Below are positions 48,133-61,335 of a stretch of 64,000 nucleotides of DNA, one piece after another. The notes below the pieces were generated by a model. The model was not told where the DNA came from and did not search any database. It saw nothing but the letters and a program-made list of their open reading frames with translations. Each line of letters opens with the position of its first letter. The stretch's first letter is position 1. Source of the stretch: Eleginops maclovinus (lineage: Eukaryota > Chordata > Actinopteri > Perciformes > Eleginopidae); NCBI RefSeq assembly GCF_036324505.1, contig NC_086368.1:8021016-8085015 (forward strand), written 5' to 3'. A program made the translations under genes and the position numbers.

Positions 48133-51100
48133 CAACCTTTGGAGATTTTTACATCATATACACACTCTATCATTGTGACATGGTGACTAGTTTTTGGGTT
48201 AAATGCTAATGATGAGAAGTATTGTGAGGAATTATGTTAGTCCTGCTTTGCTTTACAACATCATAGCTACCCCTTTTTCTTGACAAATTAAATAAATCCC
48301 CTGTGGGCAGGAACTCAGAGGTCTGAAACCATACGACTACTTCATTGAGGAAAAAAAAACATTACATTGATGCTTTGGACAAAGAAGAATTAAGAATGTG
48401 AGGTGTTTAATTTATTTATTTAACATTCTTTTAAATACAGGTCAATGTTTCTTTATTGTTAACACTCTCACATTAGGTACTGTACTTTAAGCTTTCTGCA
48501 TTTGAGTACATTTTATCTTTTGTAGAGTAAATTACTTTAATCTCTCCTTTAAAAAGAACGGTCTACTGTGTTTGCGTGGCCACAAGTATTCTGTAAAGGG
48601 TGTCACTCTTTTCGGTGAGTCACATGAGGCCACTTGCTTCAGGAAATATGTTTAGCTGACATAGATGTTTTATTCCTACCTTTCTACGTGTGCTACAAAT
48701 ACAGCAAAATTGTGCAGCTAAAGCACGTCTTCAGCTGGTTGCAACCTGGTCAACCCCGCGAGCCTGGTCTTGTCCCATTTTACGAAGTCACCCCTAATCT
48801 CTGGTGATGGTTCAGGCTCACTGCAATGTGTTTCCCACTGGCAGACTTCTGAGTCGTCCCCATGCATAATATCCATGCAATTCTGCTTCTGACAGATATG
48901 TGTTGTAATCTCTTTGAAAATGAGCATTTGCAACATGTAAGAGCCTCAAAGCTGCGGGTCTGAGAAGTGTGAGGAAGAAAATGACATCGAAAAACTGCAG
49001 AGTAAAAAAATAAAATCCCAGCCTCAAGTCCAGCCTTTTATCTGTGTTTTCATACAGTTATGGTATTCATTTCTTTGAAAGCAGTTGGTGCAATACATTC
49101 ACTATAGAACTTTTTCTGACTCTGAATATGTTAAAGTGTTAATTAAGTGGTCTTTTAACCCCTTATCACACATTTTACTTTAATATGATTACCTGGTGGA
49201 TTTCAATATACAGTCAGCTTTCCTCCTTAAGGAAGTGTTCACATTTTTTTGGGACACTGCAACAGGTGTGTGATTACATTATATAATATTTCATTCAGCT
49301 GACACTATTTTTCTTCAAAGAGATTTGCAATAAGTACAATAAACGATTCCCACGATAATACTTTAATGAAAGTCTGAAAATGAAGTCTGACATTTGACTT
49401 TCAACACAGCTGCTCTATTTGCAACATCAACAATGACAAATATCAAGCGAAATCCAAGAAAAACAAACATTTGACCTTAAAATCACAACCACTGAGAGAA
49501 ACATGCTCAAAGACCCCGTAGCATTCATTTGACATGGGATTTAGCTCTGTATTTGCTGTTAGGATTGACTGTTGCTTCAGTCTAATTTTATTAAACGCAG
49601 GACCCTGTTTCTCTGATTAGATGGTAACAATTCATAGTTGCTGTTCATAACATGGTTTGGGTCAGAAATGGTGATGAGGATGATTAACATACAAACTCAG
49701 AATAGCGAGAAATGTTCAGGTATATTCGCTTCAAGTACTTTAGGTCAAACCAAGCACTGGTGTAACTACCACATTAATTTTTTTGGTTTAATGGCCAAGG
49801 TGCAGGCAAAACAAGTGGGACTGCAACAGTAATGGGGAAACTCCCCCACTTCAATTTGTGCTACTATATTGGAGCAAGGATAGCAAACAGGCATGTTTTT
49901 GTTAGGGGATATCTTGTTTGCATTTGCAGAGAGGTAGTATCGAAGCCAAAGTGCACATGCTGGAGTGTACCGGATGTAGGTAGGGCCTGCGCTATTCACG
50001 GCACACTAGGCTAGTACCAGTGTCTTGAAGCAGATTTGTGCAGCACTGGTGTGGGATTACACATGGAAACTTGTGAAATCAGCGCCAAGCTTCTGAATTT
50101 GTAGGAAGATAATACAGCAACTCTATGAGTAATGTACATACTGTACATCTGTTCCATCTGACACACTTGCAGCTCTGTGAGATAAAATCTGGTTTAATCC
50201 CTTTTTAAGACTCGCCCTATAGCATTAAGAGAACACAATAGAGGGCAATGCAAAGTAAGATGAATTGGACAACTCAATATTTAAATTCAGTCCATGTTTT
50301 CAGGGTGAATGTTGGCAAGCAAAATGTTCAAATAGAGTGACTACAATTTTTGGTAATGGATAATAAAGTGATATTGGTCATAATCTATTTTACACAGCAC
50401 TTTGCATTGCTCAGCCACATTTAAATAATGAAAGTATAAGAGCTCTTTCAGATGTGATTGTCTTATTAAATATTCTTCAAATGAGACTCCAAACTTGAAC
50501 GCCATTTGGAGTGACTAATGGAGGTAATTAAAGCCAGTCCTACTGTACCTTAGCAATTAAATTGGTCAGAATTGCACAATGGTTGATAGCTTGCTGGTCA
50601 TTTACATCGACGACGATACAAGTTTATATTCAGACCAACGTTTCGGAAAAGATAAGAGGCAATGCCATCGCCACACATTTGGGCAGTAATTCAACCTGAG
50701 TAATACAAAGAGACTATTATATAAAGAGACAAGAGCATTGTTAAGCTGTGATATCTGATCTTCATATATAGGCACATTGTCCTTAAAGGATCCCTCCTCT
50801 GCTTAATTACTTGTGAGAGAATGTATCACAGATGTCATTTGCACTGGGATTAAGCTTACACACATACCTTACACACTAAGCTGACAGCCAGCCATTGGAT
50901 GTCATTGAGCTGTGGGTGGCTGAACCTCATATGTAATTATTGTGTTGTTTCCAGCACCATCAGCTGTGTTTGGCCCTTATCAGTGAGTTGGATGCAAGCA
51001 TCGAGAGAGAATCCAATACTCACATTAATTAATTTATGTTTATGCATTACTGTTCATTACTGTGCAACGAGAAAAAGAAATGTCCAACACTGATCTGATA

Positions 51101-53479
51101 GAGCTTATTTCCGCCTCTCCTGGTAAACATTAAAATATTATGCAAAAGACTATTGTGATCACACAATAGTCTAATATTGACAAGAACCTGAAGCTGCCAA
51201 TTTACTTTGCCATATACATTTTCTCAAATCACTGCCGTTCATGATACATTTTTTGGCAGGTAACAAGAGATTGGTTTGAAAGGAGATGCTTCTCCATCCT
51301 TGAAGATCAACTCATATTAAGGACAGGTACAAAACACATAATAAGGAAAGATTTGAGTCTATCATTGTTCTCATTCTCTTAAAGCCACAATTGGTTTATG
51401 AGTGACTGAAGCAAACAAATCTGTACACTTAGCAAATACCACTGCGGCATAAAATCTGCAAGCACTTGGATATTAGTCAGACTGGACCTCATTCGGCCTA
51501 AAGTTGACATGATCCTTTCTGTTGCAATCCCATATCCCGCCAAAAAATGCCCCAAGGCTCTTACAAATACCCTCTTGGTGGCTGTTGTTATTGCCTACAA
51601 GCTAGATAGTTCTTTAGCAGCATTTCCCCTATGGATTCCGTTGTGATCGCAAGAGTGCTGTTTGCAGGTGTCTGACTGGGAAACAAACACGAAGGTCGCA
51701 TCAGTGGTTTGTGTACACATATCGCTTCAGCCAATTGATTCATGTCATCTTGCTGGGTGGTTGCAGTGACAGATCAATTTGAGCCTTGTGTGCTTTGCCA
51801 CACAATAAGCTCCGAGCTATGTATGTCGTAAATGACGTATATCTGTCCTCAGGGATGTTTTCAAAGGTTTGTAGAATCGGGTTGATATTCAGTTTGCTCT
51901 TAAGACAGAATTTCTAATGCTGTTAAACGTTTTGTTACACATTTATTGGAGCTGTGTTTTCTATTTCATATGATTTGCTGTAGGCAATGTGCCCTGAGGA
52001 GGATGGAACAGAAATTCAAGTTATTGTTCTTCTGATGTGCATTTGCTGATATGTAACTTTAAAATTATCGTCTTAGCTGTATTTGGTATCTTATTTAGCA
52101 GGGACAGTGCACATTAATAAACATTTCTGTAAATGTTCTAAGGTCCACATCTGCAGAATCCCTTTAATTGGTGCTCTATTGTACAAATATATCACAAATA
52201 AGGACTATTGCTAGAGTGGCAAAATTGACCCATAGTTAGAACATGCTAGCCACAACACCACAACAATATTACTCAAAAGAAATTGACAATTAGTTACCAT
52301 ATCTTAAATATGTTTGTGAAGTATTAACCTAATGTTAAACTTCATATGTGGCAATTTATCTTTTTTCCGCATAGGATGGACAAGGGTCAGGTTTACGTGA
52401 CTTTGTTTGCTTTGAAGTTTCTTTGTCATATAGTTATGTTATGTATGTTAAACTTCCTGAACTTTGCTGATTGTAAATACCATAGTTCAGCTGTTTTCAA
52501 ACTACCAATAGATCAGTCTTTCCTGTACAGCTCAGATGGATCATTTTGGACCTACTGCACCGGTGTGCCAAGACTTCTGTCTAATGTGTTGATCCTGGGA
52601 CTGCCAAGGAAGCAGGATCTGTCTATATGTGGGGCTCTCGAGCATTAATTTGCTGACAGTCAGAATGTACACTACCAACAATCAAATGATATGGTCTAAC
52701 ATAAACTCATAGGACTTTCTATCCTAAGTACAAAGTTTGGTTTGAACAACTTCTCCTTTTAAATAGTTGGTTTTGGAACAAGGAGAACCCAATTCCACCA
52801 TTTGTTGACTGATCTGTTTTGTTCACATAAATAAATGAGTTGTATATCCACCTTTTGTGTAGCATTAAATTAGTTGTCTAGGGACAACTACTGTATGCAT
52901 TGTTTTCATCACAGTTGCAGTGTAGTGCAATAGCTTGAGGTGATACTATTTAGCCAATACTTGTTCCATCCTTAGAGGGCCATTATCAGAGAATGTTGTC
53001 TGTTGTCCACTTTTTATTAATGTTACCACAATAACTTAGTTATGAAATGTAAACTCTATCCGAAATGCAATGAACATTTAACAACTGGTTCAAACAACAA
53101 CTATTGAAGCACATCCCCGCTCAGTAACTCCAGTCTTTCAATGAGCGGAAGTGGTTTTGATCAAGTGGTAAAGGTATTAGGTGGTTGGCCTCCATGTGAA
53201 CACACACTCAGATTTTTGGAGATAAACGTATGCCATTTTTGGGAATGCTTTGCAGGTAGACAGTGGGCAGGGCGGTTAGTATGCAGTAATTTGAAAGCAG
53301 CCTACACATTCATAAAACATGGCTTTATTGTAGGATTGTATTGCCTTTCACAATGTATCATCATTACACATTGATTTTTAGTTGTGAAAGACACAATAAT
53401 TGAAATGTTGTTTAGAAAAAAGTCAATTTTTACAAATTTGTTTTAAGTTTGCTATACTTGACATTCTATAATATTTTCA
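48133..53479. other. Repeat-poor non-coding stretch
   Basis: More than 5 kb with no gene or repeat that I can assign. Confidence 0.45.
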
Positions 53480-53858
53480 CATACAGTATAATCCAAGAGT
53501 CAAGTTCATAATTGTATTTTCAGCCTCTACTGTGAAATGTTAACATGCTTTAATGTTCAAAAAGGTCTCATACTGTCTGTGCTGCAGCACCTCTTTTTAC
53601 CCTCTGTCTGAAACCAGAGCCCAGTCTGCTCTGATTGTTATAGTTATAGCTGACCACCTCTGTTGTGATTGGTCTACTGCTCAGAGATGTCCCCCTTAGC
53701 CTATCACATACAATGTGCTGGAGGTTTAGTCAGTCAAAACGTGACTGTTACATGGTGATGCCATTACGCTATGGAAGAAAACAAAGGAGTCCAATCGAGG
53801 CGTTTACATGCAAAAAAAACTATTTACCACCCTACACGAAAGAGAATACCAGGGATTA
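53480..53858 (-). mobile_element. MITE family A, copy 10
   Basis: Inverted, with CTGTGCTGCAGCACCTCTTT, CCCAGTCTGCTCTGATTG, GTTGTGATTGGTCTACTG and AAAGGAGTCCAATCGAGGCG. Confidence 0.9.
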
Positions 53859-55820
53859 TGTCATCAACCTTAATAGATCAAGGGAAACATATAAGATATT
53901 TTTATTTAACTATAGCAAACTAAGTCTGTTATTAACCATATAAGTTATTCCTGCAGAGGAAACTGCTAAAAACTGGATGACATTTCTAAGATTTTACAGC
54001 TTAGCTATATCTGACCAGATCTCCCAAATGCAGCAAATTATTTTTTCCATTGAGGAGTTATGATTTCCATCATCCTAAAAACAAAAAAGTAAACTCAAAT
54101 ACTTGGACCAAAAGATTCAGGTAAAATAATTTGGCTGCTTTAGTTCAAATGTGCATTTAATTAATTATGCATATAGATTTTTTGTGATAACAGATGTTAT
54201 CAAATTAGATGTAGACAGTTGTGTTCCCACCTCTGCATTTAGTAGATGAGCGTTTCTTTTGGCTTGTTGAATGGAATATGAACTCTATTTCCATAAAAAA
54301 AACCATGCAATTAGACAAGCGGCTTCTAAACAAACAAATGTGCCTGCTAATATACAATTACAAAATAACTGTGTCCACCCAGTAGCCAAGGGTAGGTGAC
54401 TGATCGAAATGTGTCTCAGTGAGCCCAGTGGCAGTCGGCAACACTTAATATACTGACACAAATAGGGAAAAGGCATCGCAACAAGTAAATAAATGCTGGA
54501 AAAGTAAGAAGAAAGAGAGGAGAACGATCCTCCTGATGGAGTTGGTTCTGTCTGCGTGTCAGGTTTCCTTCTCCTCTGAATTCCTCACATCCTAAATAAA
54601 AAGCTAAAGAAACAGTTTAAGGCTTATTGATTTGAAAACAGTAGCCTGGTGCTCTCTCACAGGACCAAGACCCTTTTTGTTAGTGGGTTGGAAGCCATAA
54701 AGACAGCAGCACGTTTAGCTACGTTACCCCAATAAATTGTTGTTGACACTGCCCTCTAGAGATGTGTGCATCGGTGCTGCTGACCTTAACCAGGAGGGAA
54801 GTATCATATCCATCGAGCAGAGTGTGAATTTGCACGTTTTCTTAAGAATTGATATATTTGAGACGCCCTTTTATTGGTTATGTTGGTATGCACGTCTCAT
54901 AATCACTGAAATAGGCGAAGGTCCTACTGGGTCATTGCTGCTCGAATTAATACGAGTTTACAACCTTGATGTATTGAGTCAACTTTGCTGAAAATAGGAA
55001 ACCAATGGCTTTATTCAAGTGAATTCATATATATATTCGTGGGGTGAATGGATTCGGCCTGCTGGTGGCTGTCTTACTGAATAACGCATAACTTTGAAAG
55101 AGAACCCCCAGGACGATTTCACAAAAGGCATATATGACTGCGAACATCTTTTTCTGAGCCAAAAGGAGAAGCAAACCAGGGCTTACCTTACCAAGGTGAT
55201 GTTGATTAGAATGACATCGCCAGAGGCACCAGTCAAAGTTGGTAGACAATTGTGACCCCATCACTGTTTAGCACTTGTTATGATTGTGGATATGACCATA
55301 CAGACAGGCATTTAGCTCCATTTTGTTTAAGTTTACAGATAAATCAAATGATGTAAAACTGGTTAATCTTTGTGACAGCAGGGACATGCTAATAGGAAAT
55401 TTTACAAAATGTCATTGTCATATTGAAGAATTGTTTTTACGTGTGGCATCATTTTAATGCAAGTGACATTTACTAAAAGGCTTTTTGATTTGAGTGACGT
55501 TAGAATATACAAAATAAAAGGTTGTGCTGCAGGCATTCTTACTGTAACGAATTTATCACTCTGCTAAATAAATGCTCACTTCATCTTATGCAAAATCTTC
55601 CCTGACACTTGAATCCACAGTTGCTTGCCTGCCTGCATTATGGATGATTCTTAATGAGACAAATGACTGCAGCCAATTTGAAGCAGAAGAGTGACTTTAA
55701 CCTTCCTCCTCAGGTCCATTACACCTCTACTCATACAGTGCAAATAAGTCTTTTTGTTACAAAGGCTTTAAAGGCTGGTTATTTACTATTGTTAAAGTAG
55801 TTTGGATTTTGAGCTCTAAT
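53859..55820. other. Non-coding, no feature seen
   Basis: AT-rich unique sequence. Confidence 0.5.
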
Positions 55821-56145
55821 TACGGTGGCCAACCGATTCAAATGTGTTAAAACTGCCCAAAACATTGCCGTTAGCATAAATGAGCTCCAGATTTAAGAAA
55901 GGAAAAGAAATAAATTCCACAAATGTGCCAAAACACATCCAAATGAAGAAACATCTTCACCAACTCGACAAAACATGCCCATCGTTTACTGAAAGCGCTG
56001 CATAAACAAAAGATGACTCTTCGTTTTCATCTGTTTTGACACATTTGGGCTTTTATATTTGCATTGTTTATGAAGCTGCAGAGCGTTGTTCTCAATGGAA
56101 ATGTGTTGGGACGTTGTAGCTCGTTTGCACCTGTTGTGCCACCAT
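55821..56145. mobile_element. Fold-back MITE, family B copy 2
   Basis: Left end TACGGTGGCCAACCG and right end TTTGCACCTGTTGTGCCACC then ATA are inverted copies. Inner arm segments (CAAATGTGCC at the left, GACACATTTGGGC at the right) also pair. An uninterrupted copy of about 325 bp. Confidence 0.75.
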
Positions 56146-56999
56146 AACTAATGGTGAACAAAAACAAGTTTTGGTGACTGTAGTGCAAGTGTGATGCAAA
56201 AAACACATACAATAAAAGTCAATCAATACATAACAGTTAAAAAACTACAATATACAGCTGTTGAAAAGATTAAGAGACTATTGCAGCATGATCAGTTTCT
56301 CTGGATTTACTATTTATAGGTATACGTTTGAGTAAAATGCATTTTTAAAATCTTATTCTATAAACTACTGACAACATTTTTCAATGTTGTAATTCAGCAG
56401 CATCTGCCATACATGTAGATATTGAGATTTAGGAAACATCTGAAAGGGTCTCAACTTGTTTTCCGGTACTCTATATATTGATCATTTTTACATCAACCTA
56501 AGTTTATATAAATATTTATTTATTTTGTTCTAAAATTATGCAACTGTAAAGAAACCAGCTTCACCCTTGGATTATACAAGTATTTTGATCGATATAATGA
56601 GATAAATTAATATATGTGAAATTGGACACCATGCTATTTGAACCTAACTAATATGTGCTTAATAACAATTTGTGTAGAATTAGTAAAAGCACCCTTTTCT
56701 TTGCTGAACAGAGTTAACCTCTTCGGTTTACAAAAGGTAACAAAAGCATTCAATATTTTCTAACATTTTATTTAAAAAATTGTGTATTGTCAGTAAACAT
56801 GGTTTGCATGCTGCTCCATTTATGTATTTGTAATCGTGTGTATAGGCTATATAGTGGGCTACACCGGAGGATAAGGATCTTTAAAACCCTTTTTTTTTAC
56901 AAGGAATAAAAAAAAACACCAGAAATAAATCGGCTTAATGGACAGAATTAGAGTGGTCTGAATCCAGGGTAGGATTAAGGAAAATTGTGTGAAATAAAC
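56146..56999. other. Non-coding, upstream of the host gene
   Basis: AT-rich sequence. A TATA-like GGCTATATAGTGGGC lies near 56846, but nothing fixes a transcription start. Confidence 0.4.
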
Positions 57000-57423
57000 G
57001 AGCGAGTGATCAGGAATGACTGTGCGTCTGTGTGAAGGGCGGGAGGAGAGAGGGAGAGGAGAGAGAGAGGGAGAGAGAGGTGACTGAGGAACACATTTTC
57101 ATCCAAACCTCCTTTTTTCCAGAGCCTATCTGCTGTGCGGCTCAGCTTAGCACCCTATTGTTTTTACACTCGGCTTGTTCTATAGTCACAGCCAGTGAGT
57201 CATTTAATTTTTTTTTAATCTGATGCTCGATTTCCACGGTTCTGAATGCTGTCTTCATTGTCAACTTCTCCGATTTCTCCACTTAAGACTTGAGCTGCAT
57301 CATGAATAGTTTTGGAGCACCTTTCAATCGCATACCTCTGGAATGGTGGGGATTACACAGCCGAAACCCGGAGAGCATGTAAACGCAAATGGAGTTTGGG
57401 ATTTATTGCAAAATAAGGGAAAG
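57000..57423 (+). promoter_or_regulatory. Putative promoter and 5' leader of the host gene
   Basis: Immediately upstream of the signal-peptide exon. It holds a GGGAGAGGAGAGAGAG purine run (57045-57080), common in 5' leaders, then pyrimidine-rich sequence and TCTCCACTTAAG|ACTTGAG near 57287, which could be a splice acceptor if the leader is itself spliced. The extent of the promoter and the transcription start are not determinable here. Confidence 0.4.
57302..57382 (+). other. Upstream open reading frame in the 5' leader
   Basis: An ATG at 57302 opens 26 codons ending in TAA at 57380-57382, out of frame with and before the main ATG at 57424. A second upstream ATG at 57343 is in frame with the main one and would add 27 residues ahead of the signal peptide. 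Either could lower or alter initiation at the main start. Confidence 0.45.
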
Positions 57424-57481
57424 ATGACCGTCTTCTCGTTGTGCTTGCTCTTGTGCGCGGATCTGCTGGATTTAGCCGTCG
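57424..57481 (+). CDS. First coding exon of an unidentified secreted or membrane protein (signal peptide)
   Basis: The exon reads MTVFSLCLLLCADLLDLAV plus one base. The short N-terminus, hydrophobic LCLLLC core and small residues after it form a plausible secretory signal peptide, sending the protein to the ER. The exon ends at G|GTAAGTGTG, a strong splice donor, in phase 1, the usual phase between a signal-peptide exon and extracellular modules such as Ig domains. I chose ATG 57424 because the upstream in-frame ATG (57343) would bury the hydrophobic stretch 27 residues in, although that start cannot be excluded. The setting (long upstream desert, leader, CpG-richer downstream region, long intron) fits a cell-surface gene. 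I do not recognise which one. The rest of the gene lies beyond the window except for the candidate microexon at 61315-61335. Confidence 0.62.
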
Positions 57482-60400
57482 GTAAGTGTGACCCTGTCAT
57501 ATCATTTTCACACATGTCAGAACCTCTTGCGCAGATCGGTGCGTGGGGTCTTGCAATAACTGTCACGAGTTAAGAGATTCGTATCAGTGTAATACTAACT
57601 GGCCATTGACAGGACAGCCGGATGGAGGCGATCGGTGCCACAATCGCCTCATGCCAACTTTCCCCCTTCGTGCCAACCAAGTCGTGGAGGAGAGAAATCA
57701 ATGAATAATGGTCGTATTCAGTCCGGGCTGCACAATGCGTGTGTTCAAAGCAAAAATGCAAGAAGAGGTTTAGCAGGAGGCCTGGTTATGTATTAAGTCT
57801 TTATTCATCTGCATTGACTATCACGACCAGCATATAGCACCCACTTCTGAGCCCTGCACAACTAAACCACGCCGAAGCGCACCGCTCGGTGTTCATGGTC
57901 ACCGTCGCGTTTGCACATCGGATAGCGCCTGGGCTCAACAGATATTAAAGTTGTTGCCTTGCAAAACATTAAAGTGCGTCTATTTTGTTAGGGCGAAATC
58001 CGGCTTTCAGTGCAGAGTAACGCTCTGTTCCGCACAGCGGTGGCATCCGTGTTTTTCTCTCTCTGTTGACGCGTTTGGACATTAAAGCATGAAAACACCT
58101 CATTGATCATTTCTCACGAGAGCGAATTGAGATGTTGAATAAAGTATGTGCATCGTTAGGAATGATTAGTCTTTTACATGATCGTCTTGTGTGGGGATGT
58201 GTTACTGCAATTTATAGGAAGCCAGCCTCTATGCTCCAAATGTTTGCAACATGTTCCCCTATGATATAGCTTGTCCTCACATGCAGTCCCTGTGGCATTT
58301 TGCAGAGGTACTGTATTCTCATGCTGTCATACATCAAGAGCTTGCATTACAAGACTGCACTGCAAGCAATTTATTCCCTTACAGAGGAATATAGGAAGAG
58401 TAGGCTGTGTATAGGCTCCTTTTTTATTCTGCTGGAGTTGGGCTCACTCACCAGTGCACTGGCGTTAACACTGTGGTGTTTGAAGGACTTCAGAGGAGAG
58501 TTCACCCCTGGCTACAACATCGGAGCTGCGTGCCTTACAAACTTACCTTTTCACCTCCGCTCATAGCTAGGATTTGGTTGTTTTTAAATGTTTATGACCT
58601 TCGTTGACCCATATAGGAAATCATTATTCCAGTTGAGCTTAACACAATGTTATCTGATAAAATATCTCCAGATCTGCCAGCTAAAAACAGGCCTCTATGT
58701 AAAGTACTTAGGACATCCTCAATAATGCAATCATGCTCATTTATAAGGTTCATAATAGCTAAGGTAGCTTTGGTTGGATGTTATTACTGTGGAGTGACAG
58801 AGATTTTCCATGTAGGCTTTAACATTGAATTCAATGTAAACAAATAGTGAAAGGTGTAATTTAACCGATCAATTGGTTGCAGTTGAGTTGTAGTGACTTT
58901 CAGTCAGGTTGTCATTGGTTTTCATTGTCACTACTGTTTATACAAAATGATTCTGTGGATACATTTAAGGATTTTACATTTAAGGGTTTTACCCTTACCT
59001 GTGGTATGTTACAGTGGCCGACAGGTGCAAAGCCCAAAACACTTACATTAGAAGAAACGCACTTTTCTTTCAAAAGCATTGCAAATATAAAAAAGCAAAT
59101 GTACCAAAACAAATTACAAATGAAGAAACATCTTTAAAAACTTGTCAAAATATGTGCAAGTTTTACTAAAAGGGCAGCATAAATGAAACAGTACAAATAG
59201 AAAATGCTGCAAAAAACTCAAAACACAATGAAAAAGGGGACACTAAAAGGTTCTTGTTGATGTTTGGGGAATTATAAAGTTGGCCAACCGTCACTGTTTG
59301 CGAAGTTAGTCTGTTTCATAATTGTAAGTGTGTCATGGCTTATTTTAACAATGTGATTGCAGGGTTACTGCTTTAAGCTAGCTAGCTAACGTAACTAAGC
59401 TAGTCATTTGAAATAAACTGACAAAACACACCTTTGCGCCTGTCAGCCACCGTAGTATTCTATACATTAACTGTTCTGTGGACATTGCTTTTGATTCATA
59501 CCAGTATGGTATTTCTGACTGTGTGTTTGTGTCTTATAACAAGATCAAGGTCTCTGTATTTCAATGTGTGTGCCATTGTCATTGTTTCCCCAAAGAGAGT
59601 GCCTGCAGTGGTCAGTGATTCAAATCTCATCGTATCTTAAGTGTCATGCAAGTAGAGGGTTCCCGACTGTTACTTTCATGTTGGCAAAGTATTTTAAGAC
59701 AGGATGCTTACAGTATCTCATTTTAGAATTAACCTCTTTTATCCTCTTGGTTAACTCAAAGCGCCATGCAACGCCACTGCCTGCCAGATGTGTTCTTCCT
59801 TTAGAAATTTGGGCACAGCTCACACCCAGCCGTGCCCACAAGCAAGCCTCAGCTATTGGAATATAGAAGTTCAGGATTCATATTTGGCTGTGAAGCATGT
59901 CACAGAGTTACTTTTTCAAGAGCAGGTTACATATTCGCTGGTTGGAGTTATATTTGTACATAATGTATTCATGCAGATTTATAGTGGAGTGTAGCCTTTC
60001 CCAAGAGATGCAATCCATAGGAAAAACAAAATAAAATATTTAGTATATTTTACATAAATATGTTAGTGTTCTGCATGACAACAATGTGTGGTAAGGAGTC
60101 GTTCCTGTATCTTCCCTAAAGCGTCAACACATTTGTCTGCTCATATGCACAACATAGCTGTGTCTCCAGCCTATAGTGCACCTGTTACATCTAATTGACT
60201 TTTGCAACATCAGTGCAGACACACCATTATGAGGATTGATCTAGCCACAGTGCTTACTCTGCAGGTCAAACATGCACATATAAATCCAATCCAATCCAAA
60301 TGAGTTGAATTGGATCCTGCATTGACAAGGATCACTTTGGAGAAGAATGTAAATGCCGAAGACTCGGCATAAAAAAAACCATTCCTTTTGGCTAAAGACT

Positions 60401-61314
60401 TTGTTCAACATTTTTGGGATATGCGCTCATTCTTTTTAAAACTTTTTTTCTGTGGGAGGGTAATAAGCTAATGGATTGCTCTTTCCTATCTTCTTCCAGC
60501 AGAAATTTAGCTTAGCTTAGCCAAAAGAGTGAAAGCAGTGGGACAGTTAGCCTGGCTACATTTGAAGGGGACAAAAAACATCCATAATGGCGTGTGAAGC
60601 TTTAATAGCTCTAATTTTAGAGTACTGTTTAAGTACATTTGTCAACAGTTTACACCAGGAAAGCATCCACTAGGTCAAAAGTACCATAAATGATATGGTC
60701 ACATGATAATTCACGTAAAAAAAAGTTCCTACAGTGGTTCAACTGAAGTGACAATTACATTGACCTAATGGTATTACCACATAAACATAACAGAATGAGT
60801 TTACAGCAAACAATATAACAACTAGAGGCCTATAAGTACAGTATATTTGTAAAAAAGGTGATGTCACCATTAAACATTTCAACTTTTAAACATAGGATTG
60901 ATGATGGTGATTGATGCATTGATACAAAATCGTAACGAGGAATTAGCGAGTCATATGATGAATTCAACACCACCATTTAGCACGAGCTAGCTGTAAAGCT
61001 AATTTACACTGTGCTCCAACTTCATAAACACTAACTAATTACTATTGCTACTCTGAGATCACTTGCTGCTATTCAAGAGATGCTTTATAGTTTACTGTTA
61101 AGTTTTGATTTATGACTGCTTGTTGGGGAGAAATTAATATCCCCAACACCCTAGCATTTAATTGGGGTGAAACTGGGTTGGTCTTCTGGGTTTTATTTGG
61201 AAGAGATGGGCTGCTGTTCTCTGCAGTCTCATTTGTGTTTTTAGTTGGATTTGAGGGGTGCATGTTTAAAGTGTTGTGTAGGGTGGCTTAATGGATTTTT
61301 TTTTGTCTTTACAG
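57482..61314 (+). other. Putative intron 1 of the host gene
   Basis: From the GTAAGT donor at 57482 to the TTTTTTTTTGTCTTTACAG acceptor at 61296-61314. It contains a CpG-richer region (about 57840-58080) and family B copy 3 (59010-59454). No other exon was recognised. Confidence 0.45.
59010..59454. mobile_element. Fold-back MITE, family B copy 3, within putative intron 1
   Basis: Left end TACAGTGGCCGACAGGTGCA and right end TTTGCGCCTGTCAGCCACCG then TA are inverted copies. The interior shares ATTTTAACAATGTGAT and AAGCTAGCTAGCTAACGTA with copy 1 (2144 onward), which ties the two together. Confidence 0.85.
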
Positions 61315-61335
61315 ACCTTATCTCCACACCCACAA
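61315..61335 (+). CDS. Candidate 21-nt microexon of the host gene
   Basis: A strong polypyrimidine tract and acceptor (GATTTTTTTTTGTCTTTACAG) precede 21 bases that end at the donor GTAAAT (61336). Its length is a multiple of three, and it enters and leaves in phase 1, exactly matching the phase-1 end of the signal-peptide exon. Joined, it would read D-L-I-S-T-P-T in frame, so inclusion or skipping would both keep the frame. By analogy, L1-family adhesion genes such as L1CAM have a small neuron-specific exon just after the signal peptide. That is only an analogy of layout, not an identification. It could also be a chance pair of splice-like signals. Confidence 0.4.

Noticed and set aside
56840..56865. 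TATA-like box (GGCTATATAGTGGGC)
   Set aside because: Plausible in sequence, but nothing ties it to a transcription start and similar AT strings are frequent here.
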